Part shown: piece by piece, positions 1-5,091 of the stretch
How the letters are laid out: every line of letters starts with the position of its first letter
How positions within the stretch are numbered: position 1 is the first letter of the stretch
NCBI GenBank assembly: GCA_030624355.1
Contig: JAUXKG010000224.1
Span: 1-5,091 of the forward strand
From: Acidobacteriota bacterium
GTDB lineage: Bacteria; Acidobacteriota; UBA6911; RPQK01; JADFOI01
Direction: 5' to 3'
Length of the DNA stretch: 5,091 bases
Translations under genes and position numbers: made by a program
The notes under the pieces: model-generated
Told to the model about the DNA's origin: nothing
Seen by the model: only the letters and a program-made list of their open reading frames with translations
Database searches by the model: none

Positions 1-378
1 ATCGGCCAATAGATCGCCCTGGTCGTTGATGGGAACCAACAGACCTCCGATACCTTCAACAAGCAGGGCAGGGCCGTCCGTCCGGCGGCGGTGCCCGTGC
101 AGACGAGCGACAAGATCCTGGGATCGAATCTGCTTCCCCTCCCAGCGAGCCGCTAGATGAGGTGAGACAGGTGGTTCGAAGAGGTGATCCTCTTCCAGAA
201 CTTCGACCAGGTGCCCGCAAAGCTCTTGAATCAACTGGGTGTCCCGTCCTTGCCCTGATCCGGTGGCAATCGGTTTCCAATAGGCGAGTTTATGGTAGTT
301 GGCATAACGGGTCAGGAGCACGGCACAAGCGATGGTTTTTCCAATATCCGTTCCAGTGCCCACCACAGCCAAACTCAT
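1..378 (-). CDS. bioD: Dethiobiotin synthetase BioD, N-terminal part, runs off the left edge
   Basis: BioD is a cytoplasmic enzyme that closes the ureido ring of dethiobiotin from 7,8-diaminopelargonate, CO2 and ATP. I translated 126 residues by hand from the ATG at 378. They show a P-loop GTGTDIGKT (residues 7-15, Lys14/Thr15), WKPIATGS (Lys35, equivalent to the substrate-side Lys37 of E. coli), Asp46 in RDTQLI (a probable Mg ligand, like E. coli Asp54), SPHLAA (72-77) and VEGIGGLLVPI (Glu108, like Glu115 of E. coli). The usual enzyme has about 225-235 residues, so roughly the last 100 lie outside the window. The ATG overlaps the bioF stop as ATGA. I see no strong ribosome site before it, which suggests translational coupling to bioF. 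Ile replaces the usual Ala in VEGAGG, and Gly replaces the Asp of GTDT in the P-loop. I take both as family variation. Confidence 0.95.
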   Translation of the reverse strand, partial: MSLAVVGTGTDIGKTIACAVLLTRYANYHKLAYWKPIATGSGQGRDTQLIQELCGHLVEVLEEDHLFEPPVSPHLAARWEGKQIRSQDLVARLHGHRRRTDGPALLVEGIGGLLVPINDQGDLLAD

Positions 379-1538
379 TGCTGGACTTGTGGGACGACTT
401 CACCCTTCAGGACCAGAAGGGTGGCGGTGGCCAGTTGATCAATTTCCTCCTCCGAGTGATCGGCATGAACTGATATTCGGAGTCGTGCTGTGCCTGGTGC
501 GACGGTGGGAGGCCTGATGGCACGAACATCAAAACCCTGATGCTGCAGCTGGTCTGCAACCTGGACAGCTCGTTCGTTCTGTCCCGCTATCACAGGTACG
601 ATGGGACCGGCACTTTGGAGAGTGTTCAGCCCGCCCTGCTGCAATCGACGGCGGAGCCGGTTGGCCAGTCGAAGAAGTTTCTGACGGCGTTCAAAATCAT
701 TGTTGAGGATATCCAGAGCCGCTTCGACTCCCGCCAGAAGAAAAGGTGGGACGGCGGTAGTGAAGATGAAAGGGCGACAGTGATTGATCAAGAGTTCGAC
801 CAAAAGTCGGGAGCCGGAGACGAATGCGCCAAAGAGACCGAAGGCTTTCCCCAAGGTCGAAACAATTGCCAGGGTCTGTTTTTCGACGGCAAAATGTTCG
901 CACAGGCCTGAGCCTCTCGATTCACCGAAAATTCCGGTAGCGTGGGCATCGTCCACAATCAGATAAGCTCCGTACTCTTCGGCCATTTGGCTATAGCGGT
1001 CCAGTGGAGCGATATCTCCATCCATGCTGAAAAGAGATTCTGTAATCAGAAAGGTTCTTCCTTCGGGGTGCGGGGTCGACAGGATTCGCTCGATGCTCTT
1101 TACATCCAGATGAGGAAAGACAGATTTTTGGCACCCGCTCAGGCGCAAACCATCGATTATGCTGGCATGATTCTGAACATCGGACAGGACTCGATCGTGA
1201 GGTCCTAGCAGGGTCGTCAGAAGGCCAAGATTTGCCTGATATCCAGTGGGGAAAAGAAGACTGGACTCGGTCCCCTTGAATCGGGCCAGCCGTTTCTCAA
1301 CAGCCTGATGCCAGTGCGTGTTTCCACGCAGGAGCCTGGAGGCGGGCGACGAGAGATGGGAATGAGTTTCGTCCTTGAATCGGTCCAACAGGGCAGCTCG
1401 AAAAGAAGAATCTGCAGAGAGGCCCAGGTAATCATTGGAACAAAAATCAATGCCTTGAGGAGCAGTCAGAGACCGGTAGAGACCTCGGGCGCGAGTCTGC
1501 TTCAAGCGACTTTCAATTTCCTGGTAAATCAGTTTCAT
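375..1538 (-). CDS. bioF: 8-amino-7-oxononanoate synthase BioF
   Basis: BioF is the PLP-dependent enzyme that condenses a pimeloyl thioester with L-alanine to give 8-amino-7-oxononanoate (KAPA), the first step of biotin ring assembly, in the cytoplasm. The 387-residue length is normal for the alpha-oxoamine synthase family. Visible motifs are CSNDYLGLS (33-41), SRLLRGNTHWH (67-77), LLFPTGYQANLGLL (94-107), HASIIDGLRLSG (124-135), VDDAHATGIFG (195-205, with Asp196 and His199 as cofactor-contacting residues), STLGKAFGLFGAF (227-239, with Lys231 as the Schiff-base lysine) and the C-terminal IRPPTVAPGTARLRISV (341-357). The ATG at 1538 overlaps the bioB stop as ATGA, and its own stop overlaps bioD the same way. 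No strong Shine-Dalgarno sequence precedes the start, so translation is probably coupled. Relatives such as glycine C-acetyltransferase share the fold, but the position between bioB and bioD settles the assignment. Confidence 0.96.
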   Translation of the reverse strand: MKLIYQEIESRLKQTRARGLYRSLTAPQGIDFCSNDYLGLSADSSFRAALLDRFKDETHSHLSSPASRLLRGNTHWHQAVEKRLARFKGTESSLLFPTGYQANLGLLTTLLGPHDRVLSDVQNHASIIDGLRLSGCQKSVFPHLDVKSIERILSTPHPEGRTFLITESLFSMDGDIAPLDRYSQMAEEYGAYLIVDDAHATGIFGESRGSGLCEHFAVEKQTLAIVSTLGKAFGLFGAFVSGSRLLVELLINHCRPFIFTTAVPPFLLAGVEAALDILNNDFERRQKLLRLANRLRRRLQQGGLNTLQSAGPIVPVIAGQNERAVQVADQLQHQGFDVRAIRPPTVAPGTARLRISVHADHSEEEIDQLATATLLVLKGEVVPQVQQ

Positions 1539-2509
1539 GTGGCGTCTAGGGCTGAAAGACCCAGCTTGTTCAGCAGAACCTGATCTTGATCCTGGCCCGG
1601 ATTCGGTGTAGTGAGAAGTTTCTCCCCGGTGAAAAGGGAGTTGGCGCCGGCAAGAAAACAGAGAGCTTGGGTCTCGACAGACATATCGGTCCGTCCGGCA
1701 CTCAGCCGGACTCGACTGGCGGGCATGAGGATACGGGCGGTAGCCACCATACGCGTCATGTCAATCGGGTCCACCGGGTGCTGGTGGGCCAGTGGTGTGC
1801 CTTCAACGCGGACCAGGGCATTAATCGGCACACTCTCCGGATGTGGATTCAGATTGGAAAGAACTCGCAGCAGGGCTATCCGATCGGAGAGGCGCTCACC
1901 CATTCCCACGATACCGCCACAGCAAACCGTGATGCCGGCCCTGCGAACGCACTCGAGCGTGTGCAAGCGGTCTTCATAGGTACGGGTAGTGATGATTCGC
2001 TGGTAGTATTCAGGGCCGGTGTCCAGATTGTGGTTGTAAGCGGTGAGTCCCTCTTCGGCCAGACGATCAGCCTGGTCCTGGGTCAGCATTCCCAGAGTGC
2101 AGCAGACCTCCATCCCGAGAGTATGGACTCCGCGCACCATTTTCAGCACCTGTTCGAACTGATCACCGTCACTGACCTCTCGCCAGGCGGCCCCCATGCA
2201 AAATCGAGTGGAACCGCTGTCGCGGGCTGCGCGGGCTGTCTCCAGAACCTGCTCTATTTCCAGAAGCTTGTCGGGGACAACCTCCGTAGTGTAGTGCGCA
2301 CTTTGGGGGCAGTATGCGCAGTCTTCCGGGCAACCTCCTGTCTTGATACTCAAAAGGGTGCAGAGTTGGACCTTCCTCGGGTCGTGGTATTCGCGGTGCA
2401 CCTGTTGGGCTCGATAGATCAGGTCAGGGAGGGACAGATCATGGATAAGCCGTATCTCTTCGTCTGTCCAGTCGTAGCGGATCAATGTTGGTCGAGGATG
2501 GGTTGGCAT
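1535..2509 (-). CDS. bioB: Biotin synthase BioB (radical SAM enzyme)
   Basis: BioB inserts sulfur into dethiobiotin to make biotin. It uses a [4Fe-4S] cluster with S-adenosylmethionine and a sacrificial [2Fe-2S] cluster. The 324-residue length is usual. The radical-SAM motif is GGCPEDCAYCPQSAHY, with Cys60, Cys64 and Cys67. The [2Fe-2S] ligands align with Cys104 (RFCMGAAWR), Cys136 (MEVCCTLG), Cys196 (ITVCCGGIVGMGE) and Arg268 (RVRLSAGR). YNHNLDT lies at 158-164. Two ligand cysteines are each followed by a second Cys, an unremarkable variation. The ATG at 2509 is the only reasonable start: the frame upstream closes 10 codons earlier at the TAG of the preceding gene. The only ribosome-site candidate, GGAG at 2523-2526, lies 13 bases away, longer than ideal. 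Thirty bases separate it from the upstream propeller gene. It overlaps bioF by ATGA. Confidence 0.97.
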   Translation of the reverse strand: MPTHPRPTLIRYDWTDEEIRLIHDLSLPDLIYRAQQVHREYHDPRKVQLCTLLSIKTGGCPEDCAYCPQSAHYTTEVVPDKLLEIEQVLETARAARDSGSTRFCMGAAWREVSDGDQFEQVLKMVRGVHTLGMEVCCTLGMLTQDQADRLAEEGLTAYNHNLDTGPEYYQRIITTRTYEDRLHTLECVRRAGITVCCGGIVGMGERLSDRIALLRVLSNLNPHPESVPINALVRVEGTPLAHQHPVDPIDMTRMVATARILMPASRVRLSAGRTDMSVETQALCFLAGANSLFTGEKLLTTPNPGQDQDQVLLNKLGLSALDAT

Positions 2510-2539
2510 CTTCTGAGACTTGCTCCGCAGAATGATTTC

Positions 2540-3022
2540 CTATTCCCGCGGGAACTCATAGCGAATGACTGTTGCTCCAACTCGGTAACCTCCCCAGACG
2601 ATCAATTTATCATCCGTATAGGTGAAATCCAGCTTCTTGATTCCACTCAAGGGTGTGGGAATCGGATACTCCCGGAAGGTCTTTGTCTTGGGATCGAAGC
2701 GCCCGATTCGATTGCCGAAGATCTCTGTGAACCAGACAATGTCATCACGATCCACGCTGCAGCCATAGGGAAATGAAAACGGAGTTGGAACGTCGTATTC
2801 GGTGATTATTCCGGTTGTGGCATCCAGCATAGCCAGTTTGTTGGCGATAAATTCCACGAACCAGATGTTGTCCTGGGAGTCAATTCCGAAGCGGCGTGGC
2901 GCTCCCTCCGGAGTGGGGACAGGATACTCGGTGAACTTTCCCGTTTCAGGCTCCAGTTTGCCAATTTTGTCTGCAATGATTTCGGTGAACCAGACAGTGT
3001 CCTTAGAGTCGATTTGAACCAC
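2540..3022 (-). CDS. Vgb-type beta-propeller, C-terminal half (blades 4-7), cut off from its N-terminus by an in-frame TAG
   Basis: This open frame directly continues the upstream ORF across the amber codon. Its first codon is GTG at 3022, and it encodes 160 residues (390-549 if the whole gene is counted as one). It holds the rest of the propeller, with units ending in a PTP turn and containing a WFTE-type strand: VWFTE (399-403), IWFVE (442-446) and VWFTE (485-489), then a closing strand ending EFPRE. The repeats show no frameshift or decay. As a separate product it would have no signal peptide and only about four blades, so it could hardly form a normal exported propeller. An AGGGG five bases before the GTG could in principle allow re-initiation. 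It ends with TAG, 30 bases before bioB and in the same reading frame. I regard it as the 3' part of one interrupted gene. Whether that gene is inactive depends on whether the TAG is real. Confidence 0.75.
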   Translation of the reverse strand: MVQIDSKDTVWFTEIIADKIGKLEPETGKFTEYPVPTPEGAPRRFGIDSQDNIWFVEFIANKLAMLDATTGIITEYDVPTPFSFPYGCSVDRDDIVWFTEIFGNRIGRFDPKTKTFREYPIPTPLSGIKKLDFTYTDDKLIVWGGYRVGATVIRYEFPRE

Positions 3023-3025
3023 CTA
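3023..3025 (-). other. In-frame amber (TAG) codon inside the propeller gene
   Basis: On the minus strand the codons read CCC ACG CCC CTG GCA GGG GTT TAG GTG GTT CAA ATC GAC, that is PTPLAGV-stop-VVQID. The frame is identical on both sides, so this is a one-codon interruption and not a frameshift. The matching position in other blades carries His337, Arg, Tyr or Lys. A single base change from CAG, AAG, TGG, TAC or TAT would give TAG. Confidence 0.9.
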
Positions 3026-4189
3026 AACCCCTGCCAGGGGCGTGGGAATCTGATATCGAGTGACCTTGGAAGTTTCAGGCTCGAACTTGGCGATGTAGTC
3101 GAACTCATCGTCATTCCACTTGACCGTTTTGTTGTTGAGTGGAAACCATACATTGCCCTTGGAGTCCAAAGCCAGGCCGTGAATATGGTCTTCCCCGATA
3201 TCCACCGGAATGACTGTGGCCTCATCTGTTGTTGAATCCCAGTAAGCCAAGGCGTGATCGCAGCCCACCCAGACTCTCCCTCTCTTGTAATCGGTGACGG
3301 CCCGGGTGAAGCCCTGGCAAGGCGGCACTTCGAACTCTTTGGACTCTCCGGTTGCGGGATCATACCATCCAAACCTGCCAACGGCGTCAACAATGCCAGC
3401 CGCCTGATCCCCGTACCAAACTCGATCCTGAAGGGGATCAGCGGCAATGTCATGGGTGTAGATTTCAGGCCGGACCAAGCTGAACTCCTTGATCACTACC
3501 TTGGAGAGATCATCCAGATCGTTGGCAATGGGATAGGTGGGATAGTCGAGATTTCCCGAGTCGGGACCCAGATACTTGGTCAGCTTGGGAACCGTGTCCT
3601 GCCAATCAGCGTTTTCCCAGGGGTTTCGAACCTTCAGAGCTCCCTTGCCAGTCGGATGTTGACCCGACATTCTTCGTACTGTCGTCCGCCAAACCTCCTC
3701 ACTATGTCTCTGACCTCCCACTACCCCCAGGGAATGGCAACCCACGCATCGATGCACCAGCTCTCGACGGTCGTGGCTGGGTATAGCGGCGAGCAGTTCG
3801 GCACCGTTGATTTGAGCCTCCAGTGCCAGCGGGTCCTTCAAACGTTGCAGCGTCAGATTCACCTCTTGGGTCCTTCCTGGTTCTACAACCATCGGGCTGT
3901 CCAGTTTTGCCTCTGCATAGCCTCGGGTGCCGGCGCTGACCTCAAAGGAACCGGGAGGAAGCTCGACGCTAAAGCGGCCTGTTCCGTTGGTGATGACGGT
4001 GGTACGGACTACTGGGGATTTGCTCAGAAAATGGACCAGTGCTCCTCCTAAGGGTGAGCCTCCGGTGTTGTGAATGGTTCCGGTGATGGCAGACGCCGAT
4101 TCAGCCCGGGCCGCTGTCCAGGTCGCTGCCAGCAGTAGTGACAAGCTGAGAGTTGCAATGAGACCGATTCTTTCAGGGACGGATTTCAT
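3023..4189 (-). CDS. Exported haem-c / Vgb-like propeller protein, N-terminal part (signal peptide, CarboxypepD_reg-like domain, CxxCH, blades 1-3), ends at a premature TAG
   Basis: The 388 residues begin with a Sec signal peptide (Lys2/Arg7, hydrophobic stretch about 9-22, likely cleavage after ARA at 29). A carboxypeptidase-regulatory-like beta-sandwich follows (about 33-115, with ITGTIHNTGGSPLGGALV and GRFSVELPPGSFEVS). Next is a cytochrome-c-like segment with CVGCH (148-152) and Met174 as a possible distal ligand. From about 232 come propeller blades of the Vgb type: HDIAADPLQDRVWYG, RVWVG and HGLALDSKGNVWFP. The start is the ATG at 4189, backed by GGAGG seven bases upstream and by the signal peptide. 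The product should be periplasmic or extracellular, with covalently bound haem. Databases often call such proteins 'virginiamycin B lyase', but the haem domain suggests a redox or sensing role, so I assign no substrate. The frame stops at TAG (3023-3025) with four blades still to come. Confidence 0.85.
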   Translation of the reverse strand: MKSVPERIGLIATLSLSLLLAATWTAARAESASAITGTIHNTGGSPLGGALVHFLSKSPVVRTTVITNGTGRFSVELPPGSFEVSAGTRGYAEAKLDSPMVVEPGRTQEVNLTLQRLKDPLALEAQINGAELLAAIPSHDRRELVHRCVGCHSLGVVGGQRHSEEVWRTTVRRMSGQHPTGKGALKVRNPWENADWQDTVPKLTKYLGPDSGNLDYPTYPIANDLDDLSKVVIKEFSLVRPEIYTHDIAADPLQDRVWYGDQAAGIVDAVGRFGWYDPATGESKEFEVPPCQGFTRAVTDYKRGRVWVGCDHALAYWDSTTDEATVIPVDIGEDHIHGLALDSKGNVWFPLNNKTVKWNDDEFDYIAKFEPETSKVTRYQIPTPLAGV

Positions 4190-4383
4190 TTTTCTTCCTC
4201 CATTCGGACGACTGGAAAGGTCAGCAATGTCTCGAAAACGGGACCGCAGTCCTGAAGTGGATGCTGTCTGCCAAAGGCGTCTAGCAGGCCCTTCGTTGCA
4301 CCGTTTGGCTTCTTGAGGAGTTCAGCGCCATCCTGACAAAAGCCATCGAGGCCCTGGCTGAACTGCGCGCCATCCTTGTCCAT
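4186..4383 (-). CDS. Possible small protein of 65 residues, upstream of and overlapping the propeller gene
   Basis: I do not recognise this protein. The product is polar, with two cysteines (in GFCQDG and LQDCGP) and no signal peptide, membrane segment or known motif. Three things favour a real gene: GGAG seven bases before the ATG, a plausible promoter that would place transcription start just upstream, and an ATGA overlap between its TGA and the ATG of the next gene, as seen in the bio genes. Against it, a 65-codon frame can occur by chance, and the last codons (MEEEK) coincide with the ribosome-binding site of the propeller gene. If translated, it could act as a leader cistron coupling translation to the next gene. 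It may equally be untranslated 5' leader. Confidence 0.35.
   Translation of the reverse strand: MDKDGAQFSQGLDGFCQDGAELLKKPNGATKGLLDAFGRQHPLQDCGPVFETLLTFPVVRMEEEK
4197..4201 (-). promoter_or_regulatory. Shine-Dalgarno site of the haem/propeller gene
   Basis: GGAGG (within GGAGGAAG on the minus strand) ends seven bases before the ATG at 4189. It is the strongest ribosome site in the window, and it fixes the start of the signal peptide. Confidence 0.75.
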
Positions 4384-4390
4384 TGCCGGA

Positions 4391-4394
4391 CTCC
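4391..4394 (-). promoter_or_regulatory. Shine-Dalgarno site of the possible 65-residue ORF
   Basis: GGAG (within CTGGAG) lies seven bases upstream of the ATG at 4383, a normal spacing. It is short and would mean little on its own. It is listed because it supports the small ORF. Confidence 0.35.
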
Positions 4395-4412
4395 AGGTGG
4401 ATGATCGAGAGT

Positions 4413-4441
4413 ATCCTAAATCTTCAGTCGGAGAAAGGCAA
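4413..4441 (-). promoter_or_regulatory. Candidate sigma70-type promoter for the propeller/bio transcription unit
   Basis: On the minus strand TTGCCT (4441-4436) and TAGGAT (4418-4413) are separated by exactly 17 bases. Each hexamer matches four of six positions of the TTGACA/TATAAT consensus. Transcription would start near 4405, about 20 bases before the small ORF and about 215 before the propeller gene. It sits in the only sizeable non-coding gap of the window, between the membrane-protein stop at 4575 and the small ORF. No operator or riboswitch is recognisable nearby. Matches of this strength also occur by chance. Confidence 0.4.
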
Positions 4442-4574
4442 TTGAAATCACTGGCGCTGGGACGGAGCGATTACCGTGATTCTGTCCATCCGTCGGAGGC
4501 AAGGGGACGTCCTGCGAGCTAGTGGGAAGACGGTGGAAGGATTCTGATCTCAGACAGGAGCCTCAGCCCGGAGG

Positions 4575-5091
4575 TCAATCGGTCGCTACAGGGTCTTCGA
4601 GCTGGCGAAAGGAGAGTCGGTAGCCTTCATACATGGCAATTCCGTAGAAGAGGAGATCGATTGGGCTGAAAGTAACCGCCATCAGTTGACCAATGATGTC
4701 CAGATTCAAGGCGGACAGAATGGTCAGCAACGGGACACTCTCCTCTACCGACAGGACTCCGCACACTGCCAGTAGATTGCCCAGTCCACAGGCGGTCAGT
4801 GCCCAGACGGACCCAACAATTCCGAAGATTTTGTCGATCCCTTTTCCCAGGGAACGAACCGTCAGACCCACAACCAGGCCTAGAGCCACCGCCATCCAGC
4901 CGATTTGAAACTGGGTGGCTACCGTGATGGCTGCCCACACACTGGCTCCCAGCAGTGCCGCAGCACCGCCTCCGACAACGGCCTGGAAGAGTCTCTGTTG
5001 GGCCCGAGGTTCTTCAACCGTGTGGTGGAGATGGGACGGATTGATCTGTGGTGGTGAAAACTCGATTTTAATGGTCTCCTGGTGTTCGGTC
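4575..5091 (-). CDS. Uncharacterised multi-pass membrane protein, C-terminal part, runs off the right edge
   Basis: The frame is open to the edge of the window, so the GTG at 4940 is an internal Val and not the start. I read 171 residues. A hydrophilic stretch (1-33, with KIEFSPPQINPSHLHH) is followed by four hydrophobic segments: about 35-58 (VVGGGAAALLGASVWAAITVA), 63-79 (IGWMAVALGLVVGLTVR), 88-112 (IFGIVGSVWALTACGLGNLLAVCGVL) and 143-155 (PIDLLFYGIAMYE). A charged tail with YEGYRLSFRQLEDP follows. The order 'GW-x-A-x-GLVVGL-x-VR', then a Gly/Ala-rich helix, then 'D-LLF-GIA-YEGYR-SFR' resembles a membrane module I associate with unnamed bacterial proteins, sometimes behind a soluble N-terminal domain. 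I cannot name a function. It ends with TGA about 190 bases before the small ORF and appears to be a separate transcription unit. Confidence 0.8.
   Translation of the reverse strand, partial: TEHQETIKIEFSPPQINPSHLHHTVEEPRAQQRLFQAVVGGGAAALLGASVWAAITVATQFQIGWMAVALGLVVGLTVRSLGKGIDKIFGIVGSVWALTACGLGNLLAVCGVLSVEESVPLLTILSALNLDIIGQLMAVTFSPIDLLFYGIAMYEGYRLSFRQLEDPVATD

Noticed and set aside
1586..2776. A 396-codon open frame on the plus strand
   Set aside because: It lies antisense to bioB and the propeller gene end. Its translation shows no family motif, whereas the opposite strand encodes a complete biotin synthase with all cluster ligands.
3023..3025. Pyrrolysine or another programmed UAG amino acid
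   Set aside because: No pyl genes or recoding element are visible here, and the protein is not a methylamine methyltransferase-type family. The normal terminator of the same gene is also TAG. It cannot be excluded without the rest of the genome.
2806..3453. A 215-codon minus-strand open frame that bridges the amber codon in another frame, which could have meant a frameshift
   Set aside because: Its product is rich in Ser, Arg and Pro without blade motifs. The WFTE/PTP repeats stay in one frame on both sides of the TAG, so no frameshift is needed.
3254..4051. A 265-codon open frame on the plus strand
   Set aside because: It is antisense to the haem/propeller gene. Its translation is low in recognisable structure, while the minus strand gives a signal peptide, CxxCH and blade repeats.
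2540..4189. Streptogramin (virginiamycin B) resistance gene
   Set aside because: Only the propeller fold matches. The haem segment, the extra N-terminal domain, the missing His at later blade openings and the premature stop all argue against an antibiotic-resistance assignment.
4543..4554. Inverted repeat TCTGATCTCAGA downstream of the membrane-protein gene, as a terminator
   Set aside because: The stem is five pairs with a two-base spacer and no following T-run, so it does not look like an intrinsic terminator.
4575..4940. Treating GTG 4940 as the start of a 121-residue protein
   Set aside because: The frame stays open for 50 more codons to the window edge, and they include most of the first hydrophobic segment, so the true start lies outside.

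Overview
The window is a tightly packed bacterial segment. Every gene I can support lies on the minus strand, so transcription runs from right to left. By eye the G+C content is in the mid-50s percent. An exported protein with a signal peptide and a c-type haem motif points to a Gram-negative-type environmental bacterium. I cannot name a phylum from the sequence alone.

Reading in the direction of transcription, the right edge (4575-5091) holds most of an uncharacterised multi-pass membrane protein whose N-terminus lies outside the window. A gap of about 190 bases follows, with a plausible sigma70-type promoter (4413-4441). Next comes a possible 65-residue small ORF (4186-4383), which overlaps by ATGA the start of a large secreted-protein gene (4189-2540). 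That gene encodes a signal peptide, a carboxypeptidase-regulatory-like beta-sandwich, a CxxCH cytochrome-c-like segment and a seven-bladed propeller of the Vgb ('virginiamycin B lyase-like') type. It is cut by an in-frame TAG at 3023-3025, between blades 3 and 4. The frame and the repeat pattern continue intact on both sides of the stop.

Thirty bases after that gene comes the biotin cluster bioB, bioF, bioD. Each gene overlaps the next by ATGA, and bioD runs off the left edge. The cluster supplies three late steps of biotin synthesis: BioF (pimeloyl thioester to KAPA), BioD (DAPA to dethiobiotin) and BioB (dethiobiotin to biotin). The DAPA-forming aminotransferase (BioA) is not in the window. 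No terminator or clear promoter separates the propeller gene from bioB, so the bio genes may be co-transcribed with it.

The biotin genes are ordinary and look intact. The main anomaly is the amber codon in the haem/propeller gene. It could be a recent nonsense mutation, a sequencing or assembly error, or, less likely, recoding. I found no RNA gene, mobile element, CRISPR array or clear new defence or metabolic system.
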